Origin: Linepithema humile
Taxonomy: Eukaryota > Arthropoda > Insecta > Hymenoptera > Formicidae
DNA: 64,000 bases
Assembly: GCF_040581485.1 (NCBI RefSeq)
Contig: NC_090134.1
Location: 868,001 to 932,000 of the forward strand
Direction of reading: 5' to 3'
Below the pieces are notes generated by a model. The model made no database searches. It saw only the letters and a list, made by a program, of their open reading frames with translations, and was not told where the DNA came from. Of this stretch, positions 1-9,989 are shown piece after piece. The position numbers and the translations under genes were made by a program. Each line of letters starts with the position of its first letter. The stretch's first letter is position 1.

Positions 1-336
1 AAAAATATTTTTCCAATATTCTCGACACTAGTTCTCGACACTTTATTTACACTCAAAGTTATCAAAAAATGGGGTTGAATACTACTAAGATTTCTATTTT
101 ATGTATATGCACATGGTATGCATTTGGTAAGGTATTCAGATGTAAATAGATATACGAAATACGTGTATGTATAGATTAGCTTTATTTCTCTCTTGAATGT
201 GACACTTTTTTTATACACTCTCTTGATGTAGCGTAAATTTTTTTTTTCTATTGCTGTAAAAAACTATAGAGACGACGTTTTGATCTTATGTGACATCTTT
301 CTAGAATAATGATTATGTGAAACGAAGAGACACGTT
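1..336. other. 3' flank of ANAPC2
   Basis: This AT-rich stretch lies downstream of the ANAPC2 stop codon and probably contains its 3' UTR. I see no ORF, RNA gene or repeat that I can support. Confidence 0.5.
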
Positions 337-3300
337 TTATGATTTCGGTAATCTGTACATATTACCAGAGAGCAACAGTTGATGTTCCCTGACTTTTCTA
401 TCCAAAAACTGTCTCAGTTCCGGTAAACCGCATTCTACAGTGCCCGGTCCCTGAGACGCGAACATTTTCAACATCTGATGAATCCTTTCTATCGGCAACG
501 AATCCAGATTCGTTAACATCCCGACGATGTACGACCAAAATACTTGTAATTCCTCCTCTCTCTGATCGCTAGTCGAAGCCATTACGCTTTCAGTCTCTTC
601 CTCTTCAACAATGTCGGTAGACAAGCGATTTTTGGACGTGCTTTCCTCCTGCAGGATATACACGTTGTTGGAAGTTTCCTTCAGGAGGCCTTGCGACACC
701 CAGAATGTCATCTTACGTCGCAGAACAGTCGTTGGAACATGCATTATTTCTGCTAAATCCTGCAAAGCCCACTCACCTGCAAATCAGTCTTAATTTAACA
801 ACGATGATCTCACCACATGACGAATCGACGAATAATGTATTCTTACTTTTGTCCTGGAAATGCAATATAATCGTCGCGTGTATCGGAGTGACATTTATAT
901 CCAACTTTCTATCTTTCAATTCAATCTCCAAATTAACGTTTCCCAAATGAGGCTTCCAGCAGAGCGTTCTGTTTCCCTTCAAAGCCTCAAACGCTTTCAC
1001 ATACTTGTTTAATTGATTCTGTACAATGTTGGGTAGTTTCAATTTCCAGTCTTCCTTGAACGGTGGCCAAAATTGCGCGGATAATATGAGCGCAGAAGTG
1101 GGAAAAAGTTCCCTCTGCAAATTGTAACTAGTGTCGGAGTGAATGTTACCATCTATCCTCTTGGAATCGTAAACGTCTTTCAACATGACCTCGCAGTAAT
1201 GCAGCTGATTCTCTCCGAATCGTCTCTTCAACAACTCCAAGTGACGTATCTCGCGTTCGGTATGATAATTGAGTTGCGAGAGCAGTCTGTCCGCCAATAA
1301 AGTACGGTACTCATTAACAAATAAGTCTTGACTGCCGTAAACATTTACCAGCATAGAGATTATGTCGGACACTTTACGTTGTGTCGATTTAGCTGAAAGG
1401 ATGTATTTTTGTTGAAACTCAAATATACAAAGCCAACTGTAGCCAAATTTAATTTCAGTCATCGACTTGTCACTGTAAGAAAATCTAAAGTTTACCGGGA
1501 TCAGCGTCGACCGGATCCGGCATCCATTTCTCCCAATCCTCAGTTTCGTCGTCTGCTGAACCATCGTCCAGTTGCAGACACTCGCCTTTGATTAATTCGT
1601 CGGCCAACTCGCTCGGAGAATCATCAAGCAGGCTGTTAACGACGGAACGTACGGTATCTTCCCTGCTCCTTAGATAACTCCTAAAAGAAAAAAATCGTTT
1701 TTACAGATCGATGAATTGTGGTATCAGTATTAAATTTAGATCACAAAGAGATATACTCTGGTGCAAACAATAAAAAGCAATAAAAACAGAAATGTAATAC
1801 AATACAAGATAATTTTCTATTTTTTTTTTTTTTTGATCGTATCGATCAGTGTATTGATAAGACAAGAATCTCACTTGATAGGCTCTGTCACAGCTTCTAA
1901 AAGAACTCCAGTTGGATCGAGATGTTTGAGCGCTTTGATCGCGGCGATATAAGCGGTCACTATATCCGGCGTGTTTACACCAGGATGCAAGAGCCTCGTT
2001 TTGATCGCTTCCTGCAAATTCTTAATCAGAACTTTCCGTTGATTGGTTCTTTCCAGACAAATTCGGAGATCATCTACCGCGGGTTGCGACTCGGGATATT
2101 CTAAAAAAAAGACAGCCGTTGTATGAATTGTGTAAGTAAACATACTAAATTGGAAATCACATGATGTTTATACCTATTATTATATTAAACAAGTGATCAA
2201 TTCTTATCTTAGTGTACGTCTCGTACAGAAAATGTGATAATTTCTGTTTGAATTTGTTTATGGCATTACGAACTTTGTCACTAAGAGCTACCGTTTTTGA
2301 AAAACCACCAGAATAAATTCTTATTAGCCAACTCATCACAACAGTTTCCAGCCACTGAAAAATAAAATACAATATTAACATATACATATCGCAACTACAC
2401 ATCTATTACAAATGATATACTGTATAGATATGATATAACTAACATTTTCCAATGGGATCAGCTGCGATACGTCAAATGTCTTATCACATGTTTGAATTAC
2501 ATGATTTTCAATACGAATATGAATTAGTGACGTAAGTACATTTCCCACAAGTCTTTCCAATAATTCCAATTCGATTAATTTTCTATTTGTTTCGTGAAAC
2601 ATATAAACTATCGTTTGGCATTGACAGCTGTCCGTTTCCTGGCCACATCCTGTGCACTGAATCTCACTACTTGATGTGTCTATTTTAAAACATAGGTTTC
2701 CATGTGACTATCTCAATTTGATATAATAAAATCTTATTCTTATGCCAGCTGTGCAATTTACCTTGTGACGAGTTGTCTGAATTGCAGAATACATTGAATG
2801 CAATTTTATAAAACTGTTCTGTGATATATTCGTGACACAGAGGTAGTTGACCTAACAATGTTGCTCTTACACAAAGTTTGAATTGTGCATCTATGTCATC
2901 TCCAGCGCTTGACATGTGCGCATCATCTTTGTTTTGTCTTAAATATTCCAACTTTTTTAGAACTGGTAAAAATTCTGTGAGATTAGCATACAGACCATCT
3001 ACAGCGGATTTAAACAATTCAAAGCCCCGCTGTCCATCCTCTGCATTCTCAAACTTTTTCCAAAATGCTGGTGCCACATGCCAGCGAATGTATTGTTCTA
3101 TATGATGAATAACAATGTCTTGGACATAATGTGTCAGCTTCAACTGCTGTATGTTCTCCGCTATATCAGCAAATTCTTCTTCTGTACATTCATCTTGAAT
3201 CTGCGAAAAAGATTATACATCTTTTGAAATAAAGGTTAAAAAAAAAGGCAAAAATTATTATACAACCATTGATTTACGCATATTAATAATAAAAATAAAA

Positions 3301-3526
3301 TGTATCATTGTCAATCAATGTAGCATATACCATGTTTATTTAAAGAGTTTGGCTGTTATTTTACTGCATGCCAAAATTGTAAACATTCCACTTTTGTGCA
3401 TAGGCAAAACAAACTTATGGTATTCATATTTAGTATATATATTGCATGCACCTTTCCCTGAAGTACTGGAAACGCGCGTTCTATCTGAATGAGAATATCT
3501 TCTCGACTTGCGTCCACTTCTGCCAT
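337..3526 (-). CDS. ANAPC2: Anaphase-promoting complex subunit 2 (cullin-like scaffold)
   Basis: ANAPC2 is the cullin-like subunit that pairs with the RING protein APC11 to form the catalytic core of the APC/C ubiquitin ligase. Eight exons join in phase: 3526-3452, 3200-2762, 2679-2444, 2354-2174, 2100-1875, 1680-1496, 1392-847 and 776-337, giving about 775 aa (human about 822). The cullin-homology region is in exon 7, with VYGSQDLFVNEYRTLLADRL followed by the CEVMLKDVYDSKRI stretch. The last exon holds the C-terminal winged helix (TVLRRKMTFWVSQG) and ends in YRLPKS, close to the vertebrate C-terminus. The start is the ATG at 3526, reading MAEVDASRED. Exon 7 to 8 splices with an intron of only 70 bp. 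The 5' side faces a centrin relic and then a transposon island, so its promoter lies at the edge of repeat-rich DNA. Identification rests on motif recognition and is strong. Confidence 0.93.
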
Positions 3527-4053
3527 GTTTAATAATGTTTAACCGTACTAATCGCATAGCGTACTGAACAGTAAATGCTGCGAAATGTCATCCAATTTAG
3601 GTTAGATTCACGTATCAATTTGACTTCAAATTAAACAGTTTTACATCAGTTTTACAGCATGTATCGCTCGTGCATCTTTTATTACCAACGTGTTTATTTT
3701 ACTTATTGTATATTTTTTTATAGTGCAAATATTTCAATGTTTAATAATTCAAATGCGTCCACCAACTTCAGTAGCCAAAGAACGCTGTATCGCGTCCTCA
3801 ATTTTACTGCTCAAGGGACGCCCGATCTCACCTTGTCTTCGAAATGATTGAAAATGTTTTTAAGAAATAAAATTATATCTTGTATCATTGTCTTATTTTT
3901 TCTTTGGCATATACAAATTAAACAGGATCATAAAATATTAAAATCTTAATAACTCAATATTAAAAATTTTAATAACTATCACATAAATTCCAATAGAAAT
4001 TAATACAATACATAATTGAATTTTTTTCCTTTACGGATACAAAGATTTTTTAC
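3527..4053. other. Upstream flank of ANAPC2, no supported gene
   Basis: This is the 5' side of ANAPC2 and then AT-rich spacer down to the centrin relic. A short plus-strand ORF (3659-3847) has no recognisable domain. The opposite strand carries a roughly 35-codon open stretch near 3740-3847 that ends in a stop. Neither is convincing. Confidence 0.4.
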
Positions 4054-4215
4054 ATCAAGCAAACTTTAAGCTCCTTAGTGCGAATGTTTCAATACTATCT
4101 GGATGCAACAAATCACAAAAGCTTCTTTCATGTCTGTTTCTCTCTCTGTTAATTCAATTGTTATCATATTCTTTTTGCAGGTAGTACCACTGTCTTGCTT
4201 TTTAGATGTAGATGC
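4054..4215 (-). pseudogene. Centrin-like EF-hand relic, copy A
   Basis: The block starts after the same intron end as copy B (TTGTAACAA, then a pyrimidine run and CACAG) and reads ASTSKKQDSG, then IELTERETDMKEAF. A 2-nt frameshift follows, after which DLLHPDSIETFALRSLKFA continues the centrin EF-hand register and then meets a stop. Together with copy B it shows a local tandem duplication that includes intron sequence, so it arose as genomic DNA and not by retroposition. No functional upstream exon is visible. Confidence 0.65.
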
Positions 4216-4310
4216 CTGTGAAAAAGAATTTAATTGTTACAAAGACTATCCACAAACAAATAACGCATAATAATTTCTTAAATACACAAAAAATATTGCT
4301 TATATATAAA

Positions 4311-4619
4311 CACATCCTCTTTCATGTCTTTCTCAGACATTGTCACATTCACAATATTCAAGAAATTGCCATAAAAAATTTACCAGTGTTCTCTGTGGAT
4401 CAACACATTTCTCTGTTATAATTCTCTTCAGTTCCTTTTTTGTTGGTTCCATGCATAGAGATTTAATAGCAGTTTTAAGCTTAACAATTTTTCCAATGCC
4501 ATTCGGATCAAATAAATCAAAATCTTCTTTTATATCTGCTTTCCTCTTTTCTGTTAGCTCTAATTTTTTTTAATATTCCTCTTGTGTATAATTTCTGCTT
4601 GGTTTTTAGATGTGGATGC
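4311..4619 (-). pseudogene. Centrin-like EF-hand relic, copy B
   Basis: Read on the minus strand from an acceptor-like CACAG before 4619, this block gives ELTEKRKADIKEDFDLFDPN and continues GIGKIVKLKTAIKSLCMEPT. That follows the first EF-hand of centrin/caltractin residue by residue. Further on, NFLNIV and TMSEKDMKEDV match the stretch of centrin after its second EF-hand loop. The frame is broken at least twice: once in an A-run near 4570 and once between the VNF codons and the NFLNIV codons. Several calcium-loop acidic positions are lost. The simplest reading is a decayed centrin paralogue. A rapidly evolving gene containing assembly errors is the alternative. Copy A beside it shares both exon and intron sequence. 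Confidence 0.7.
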
Positions 4620-4999
4620 CTGTGAAAAAATACATATTTGTTACAATCACTATTCTCAAATAAATAACACATAATATATAATTCCTTACACAATACATAA
4701 AAAATATTACTTATATACGCAATAGTTTTGATCTCTTCAAAGAGATAAAACATAATTTTAATAAATTAAAAATAAAACACTGGGGAAAAAAAAGAAAAAA
4801 AAAAGAGTATGACAGAAGTGTTAGTTGAATCAAATTCAAACAAATAGTTACTTGTATTTTGTTTAAACTAAGTCTTACTACAAAGTTCTATTTAATAAGT
4901 CGTAAGAGAATTTCATTTTATTTCTTTCTAATTTAAGCGCGTGCGTTTCAGTTTGAAAACAACAAACATCTTTACTGATTTTCACAGAAATGTCATACC
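4620..4999. other. AT-rich spacer
   Basis: This holds intron-like sequence upstream of centrin relic copy B. The part near 4655-4715 resembles the intron between the two copies (about 4235-4310). No other gene is visible. Confidence 0.4.
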
Positions 5000-5212
5000 A
5001 TGATGCCAAAACGAAGAGACGCGGACCCACGTAATGGAGAGAATGACGTGCCAAACGAGAATACAATCAAGAACAGCGTAAATGTGCATTTACGGCGTAC
5101 CTCGAATAGTAAAAGCAGCAGACATAGTTTTTCTTTGCTTGCTCCTACCGGCAACGAAGGCAAATTATTAATAATTAACATTTTGAATTTTACAATAAAA
5201 AAAAAACCTTAG
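5000..5212 (+). CDS. Unrecognised ORF cut by a repeat, possibly a first exon
   Basis: The ORF starts MMPKRRDADPRNGEND and continues through a polar, basic and serine-rich stretch (HLRRTSNSKSSRHSFSLLAP). Base composition in codons 1 to about 54 is richer in G and C than the flanks and looks coding. From about 5165 the sequence becomes the terminal inverted repeat of the neighbouring element, so the last 16 codons are repeat-derived. It could be the first exon of a gene truncated by the insertion, or chance. I recognise no family. Confidence 0.2.
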   Translation: MMPKRRDADPRNGENDVPNENTIKNSVNVHLRRTSNSKSSRHSFSLLAPTGNEGKLLIINILNFTIKKKP

Positions 5213-5443
5213 AAAAGACCTATGAATTATTTAAGAACTTCACGAGCAACATAATACTGACGAAGGTAGCCTAGACGTGAAAATAAGCATGCAGAAAAAT
5301 TAAGGTTACCCGTTGGAATAGCCTGAAACTCTCCATTCTAGCCGGGATTTGAAAGATTTGTTAATAGGAACACATGATGATATAGGAGTTCGCTCGAGTA
5401 TCAGCTGGGCGGAGGCGCTCTAGAGTTTGGCGCCTCTAGAGCT

Positions 5444-5791
5444 CAGTGTTGCGATATGGGACCGGTTGTATGCGCATGTGCGGCTCTGCGCATGTGCGGT
5501 GATGGAGATCCAGTGCCGTTATATGTTATGTGTTGACTGTATGGCGGGACGTTTTGACATGAGAAGGTCTGGTGACTACAAATAAGGTAAGATTTATTTA
5601 TTTACAAGCATGGAATCTACGGAGCCAGCAGCTAAAAAACCAAGACGTAAAAAATTTCAATCAATTTCAAAAAATTTAGAAATATTTTTAATGTAGCGGG
5701 GTAACGGTGCCTTGTTTAATTTGTATGAGACACTGTACTGACGCCGTATTGCCGCACATGCGCATACAACCGGTCCCATATCGCAACACTG
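5444..5791 (+). mobile_element. 348-bp hAT MITE, copy 1
   Basis: The ends are perfect inverted repeats beginning CAGTGTTGCGATATGGGACC. The flanking 8-bp target duplication is CTAGAGCT (5436-5443 and 5792-5799). CAGTG ends with an 8-bp duplication are typical of the hAT superfamily. Inside is a short ORF from about 5610 (MESTEPAAKKPRRKKFQSIS, about 28 codons), perhaps the 5' stub of a lost transposase gene. The subterminal parts carry repeated GCGCATGTGCGG, possible transposase-binding sites. Confidence 0.92.
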
Positions 5792-5850
5792 CTAGAGCTC
5801 GGCAGAGGGGAGCCCTCTTCGTATTGGCTGGTTGCACTTTGCATGGCTGC

Positions 5851-7138
5851 CAGTGTTGCTAGACGGGACGTTTTTTCTCGCGCATGCGCAGCGCTGCAGC
5901 TATGAATCCAGCGGTGTATACGGCTTATAGTGTTGGGTGCTGGCGCGAAAAGTTAGACGTTTGACAGGCTACAGGAGAAAGTTAGGTGAGTCATGTAAAA
6001 TATAATAATATTTATATTGTAGGGCGTCTCTTACGAATATTCAACTCGCGAGTCGATTCCGATTCACGATCTGTCAGGTTGCCTATTTACGATGAGGCTT
6101 CTCCGATTTATCAATTCTCTATTTCCTTTAACAGACAGGCGTCAAGAAACTATACCGTGCTTCGATCAATTCTTTATTTTAGCTTCTTATTTGTACAATG
6201 TCTCGATTTCGACTGCTCGGAATCGTCGTCCGAATTCTCGGTATCGCCGGTCTCTCACGGTGAGACAAGGAGTAGGGAGTAAGATTTTTCGGTAGCTAGA
6301 GGGCGATTCAAATCCTACTCCTACAATATCATATATATATATATTTATATGTATTTTTTGTTACGCGAAATATGGATAGTTCAAAAGGAGCCATTAAAAA
6401 GACGCATATTAAAAATTTTCAAAATTCTTGGTTAGCTGACGATTTATTTAAAGGATGGCTGGCTCCTCATCCTACGGAAAATAAGGCAATTTGTAACTTG
6501 TGCAATATTACCATTAGATGTTGTAAATCAGATTTAATACGACATTCACAAAGGGCTAAACATATTAAAAATTGTGACAGTAATTCTCAAATAAGTCAAA
6601 GCCAAAGCCAACATTCCAAAAATTCTCATATTGAAAACGTTAAACGAGCCAAAATTAAATTAGCAGCTTTTTATTCTGAACATAACGTTGCTCTTTATAC
6701 CGCAAATCACTTAGTTCCTTTGTTAAAAGACATTTGTATAGATTCTTCAATCGTGCAAGATCTTTCACTGGCTCGATCAAAGTGCACCAATATTATTAAA
6801 GAAGTTCTTGCAAAGCGGGAAAATAATTCTGCCAAATAAAATATTTTATTGTTATTAAAATGTTATTAACAATTATTTAAACATCCTTTCCTTTTTTAGC
6901 TTATTTTTTATTAATATTATTAATTATTTTATTATTATAAAAATAAACATAATATTTACATGCGTTTAATTTATTATTATTTTATTACTTTTTATCACTT
7001 TTTAACGATAAACAAAATTTTCTAATAATTTTTTAATAGAAGGGTCTACAAGTGCCCTTTTTTTTCCTCAATTAGTACACCGTTGAGGCCGATTCTCAAG
7101 TGCGTTCGTGAAAAAAAGCGTCCCGTCTAGCAACACTG
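5851..7138 (+). mobile_element. hAT-derived element carrying an orphan BED-finger ORF
   Basis: The inverted ends read CAGTGTTGCTAGACGGGACG and are flanked by an exact 8-bp duplication ATGGCTGC (5843-5850 and 7139-7146). The first nine terminal bases match the 348-bp MITE, and CGGGACGTTTT also occurs inside that MITE, so the two families are related. At 1288 bp it is far too short for a full hAT transposase. It carries one intact ORF at 6372-6839, listed separately. It sits inside the older palindromic element. Confidence 0.88.
6372..6839 (+). CDS. Orphan BED-type zinc-finger protein of a hAT element
   Basis: This 155-aa ORF has a BED-like zinc finger at about residues 20-65. A WL..DLFKGWL lead-in precedes the ligands C-x2-C (CNLC) and then H-x5-H (RHSQRAKH). 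In hAT transposases the BED finger binds the element's ends and is followed by an RNase-H-like catalytic domain and a C-terminal dimerisation domain. Here the protein stops after a polar linker and a short helix-like region (VPLLKDICIDSSIVQDLSLA), so both later domains are missing. No frameshift or stop interrupts the 155 codons. It may be a remnant, or a DNA-binding-only protein that could compete with or repress the parent transposase. The role is inference; the domain call is moderately sure. Confidence 0.7.
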   Translation: MDSSKGAIKKTHIKNFQNSWLADDLFKGWLAPHPTENKAICNLCNITIRCCKSDLIRHSQRAKHIKNCDSNSQISQSQSQHSKNSHIENVKRAKIKLAAFYSEHNVALYTANHLVPLLKDICIDSSIVQDLSLARSKCTNIIKEVLAKRENNSAK

Positions 7139-7311
7139 ATGGCTGCCAGGATTTCTATGGCAACAGCCAAGCAAAAGAGAGCTCTCAATCGGCAGTAGTC
7201 AACACCTTCATAGCGCCATGGCGGCCATTCAAAGAGCAACAGCCAATCCGAAGAGGGCTCCCCACTGCTTACGCTTTCCTCTGCGAGCTATGAGGATGCC
7301 AAAACACACCT

Positions 7312-7659
7312 CAGTGTTGCGATATGGGACCGGTTGTATGCGCATGTGCGGCAATACGGCGTCAGTACAGTGTCTCATACAAATTAAACAAGGCACCGTT
7401 ACCCCGCTACATTAAAAATATTTCTAAATTTTTTGAAATTGATTGAAATTTTTTACGTCTTGGTTTTTTAGCTGCTGGCTCCGTAGATTCCATGCTTGTA
7501 AATAAATAAATCTTACCTTATTTGTAGTCACCAGACCTTCTCATGTCAAAACGTCCCGCCATACAGTCAACACATAACATATAACGGCACTGGATCTCCA
7601 TCACCGCACATGCGCAGAGCCGCACATGCGCATACAACCGGTCCCATATCGCAACACTG
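7312..7659 (-). mobile_element. 348-bp hAT MITE, copy 2
   Basis: This has the same length and termini as copy 1 but is inserted in the opposite orientation. The 8-bp target duplication is ACACACCT (7304-7311 and 7660-7667). It interrupts the right half of the palindromic element. Confidence 0.92.
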
Positions 7660-9989
7660 ACACACCTCTGCCCTGCTGATATTTGAACGAACTCTTATAT
7701 CATCATGTACTCCTATTAACTATCTTTCTAAGTCCGGCTAAAATGGAGCGTTTCGGGCCGTTTCAACGGATAACCTTACTCTCTCTAGATGCTTATTTTC
7801 GCTTCTAGGCTACTTTCGACAGTGTTATGTTCCTCGTGAAATTCTTAAATAATTCATAGGTCTTTTTTAAGGTTTTTTTTTATTGTAAAATGCAAAATGC
7901 CAAGTATTAATATTTTATTATTTAAAAAACCTTAAAAAGACCTATGAATTATTCCGGCTAAAATGGAGTGTTTCGGGCCGTTTCAACGGATAACCTTACT
8001 CTCTCTAGATGCTTATTTTCGCTTCTAGGCTACTTTCGACAGTGTTATGTTTTTCGTGTAATTCTTAAATAATTCATAGGTCTCTTTTAAGGTTCTTTTT
8101 TTATTGTAAAATTAAAAAAAAAAAACCTTAAAAAAGACCTATAAATTATTTAAGAATTACACGAGGAACATAACACTGTCGAAAGTAGCCTAGAAGCGAA
8201 AATAAGCATCTAATCTCTCTAGATGCCTATTTTAAATAATAAAATATTAATACTTGGCATTTTTAATTTTACAATAAAAAAAAAATCTTAAAAAAGACCT
8301 ATGAATTATTTAAGAATTACACGAGGAACATAACACTGTCGAAAGTAGCCTAGAAGCGAAAATAAGCATCTAATCTCTCTAGATGCCTATTTTAAATAAT
8401 AAAATATTAATACTTGGCATTTTTAATTTTACAATAAAAAAAAAATCTTAAAAAAGACCTATGAATTATTTAAGAATTACACGAGGAACATAACACTGTC
8501 GAAAGTAGCCTAGAAGCGAAAATAAGCATCTAGAGAGACTAGATGCTTATTTTCATCATGTACTCCTATTAACTATCTTTCAAAGTCCGGCTAAAATAGA
8601 GCGTTTCGGGCCGTTTCAACAGATAACCTTACTCTCTCTAGGTAATTCATAATTCTAGTCTCTCTAGATGCTTATTTTCGCTTCTAGGCTACTTTTGACA
8701 GTGTTATGTTTCTCGTGTAATTCTTAAATAATTCATAGGTCTTTTTTAAGGTTCTTTTTTTATTGTAAAATTAAAAAAAAAAAACCTTAAAAAAGACCTA
8801 TGAATTATTTAAGATCTACACGAGGAACATAACACTGTCGAAAGTAGTCTAGAAGCGAAAATAAGCATCTAATCTCTCTAGATGCCTATTTTAAATAATA
8901 AAATATTAATACTTGGCATTTTTAATTTTACAATAAAAAAAAATCTTAAAAAAGACCTATGAATTATTTAAGAATTACACGAGGAACATAACACTGTCGA
9001 AAGTAGCCTAGAAGCGAAAATAAGCATCTAGAGAGACTAGATGCTTATTTTCATCATGTACTCCTATTAACTATCTTTCAAAGTCCGGCTAAAATAGAGC
9101 GTTTCGGGCCGTTTCAACAGATAACCTTACTCTCTCTAGGTAATTCATAATTCTAGTCTCTCTAGATGCTTATTTTCGCTTCTAGGCTACTTTCGACAGT
9201 GTTATGTTTCTCGTGTAATTCTTAAATAATTCATAGGTCTTTTTTAAGGTTCTTTTTTTATTGTAAAATTAAAAAAAAAAACCTTAAAAAAGACCTATGA
9301 ATTATTTAAGATCTACACGAGGAACATAACACTGTCGAAAGTAGTCTAGAAGCGAAAATAAGCATCTAATCTCTCTAGATGCCTATTTTAAATAATAAAA
9401 TATTAATACTTGGCATTTTTAATTTTACAATAAAAAAAAAACCTTAAAAAAGACCTATGAATTATTTAAGAATTACACGAGAAACATAACACTTTCGAAA
9501 GTAGCCTAGAAGCGAAAATAAGCATCTAGAGAGACTAGATGCTTATTTTCATCATGTACTCCTATTAACTATCTTTCAAAGTCCGGCTAAAATAGAGCGT
9601 TTCGGGCCGTTTCAACAGATAACCTTACTCTCTCTAGATAATTCATAATTCTAGTCTCTCTAGATGCTTATTTTCGCTTCTAGGCTACTTTCGACAGTGT
9701 TATGTTTCTCGTGTAATTCTTAAATAATTCATAGGTCTTTTTTAAGGTTCTTTTTTTATTGTAAAATTAAAAAAAAAATCTTAAAAAAGACCTATGAATT
9801 ATTTAAGAATTACACGAGGAACATAACACTGTCGAAAGTAGCCTAGAAGCGAAAATAAGCATCTAATCTCTCTAGATGCCTATTTTAAATAATAAAATAT
9901 TAATACTTGGCATTTTTAATTTTACAATAAAAAAAAAACCTTAAAAAAGACCTATGAATTATTTAAGAATTACACGAGAAACATAACAC
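7660..9989. repeat. Amplified array of the long-inverted-repeat element
   Basis: Blocks of the palindromic element's arm recur here in both orientations. A block starting CATCATGTACTCC begins at 7701, 8554, 9052 and 9550, and the last three are exactly 498 bp apart. Within 8.1-8.5 kb a shorter direct repeat of 160 bp is seen (TACTTGGCAT at 8251 and 8411). Each unit contains the A-run/CCTTA arm, the TAGAAGCGAAAATAAGCATC motif and its complement, so single strands could fold into many alternative hairpins. The units are nearly identical, which implies recent amplification or gene conversion. No coding capacity is seen. Confidence 0.85.

Larger units (their letters stand above)
5165..7912. mobile_element. 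Long-inverted-repeat (foldback-like) element, interrupted by three hAT insertions
   Basis: The left arm (about 5165-5430) is the inverted complement of the right arm (about 7667-7912). It contains, in order, the A-run with CCTTA and GACCTATGAATTATTTAAG, then the ATAAGCAT motif, TAGCCGGGATTTGAAAGA, and ATGATATAGGAGTTCGCTC. An inner pair also mirrors: 5797-5837 against 7232-7272, around AGAGGGCTCCCC and its complement. The parent was therefore almost a full palindrome. It is now split by the hAT elements at 5444, 5851 and 7312. Removing those leaves under 800 bp with no transposase, so it is non-autonomous. I cannot assign the superfamily. Confidence 0.75.

Noticed and set aside
3659..3847. Plus-strand ORF and an opposite-strand open stretch between ANAPC2 and the centrin relic
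   Set aside because: The plus ORF has no recognisable domain. The opposite strand reads LSSKIEDAIQRSLATEVGG and soon stops; a vague BolA-like look is too weak to report as a gene.
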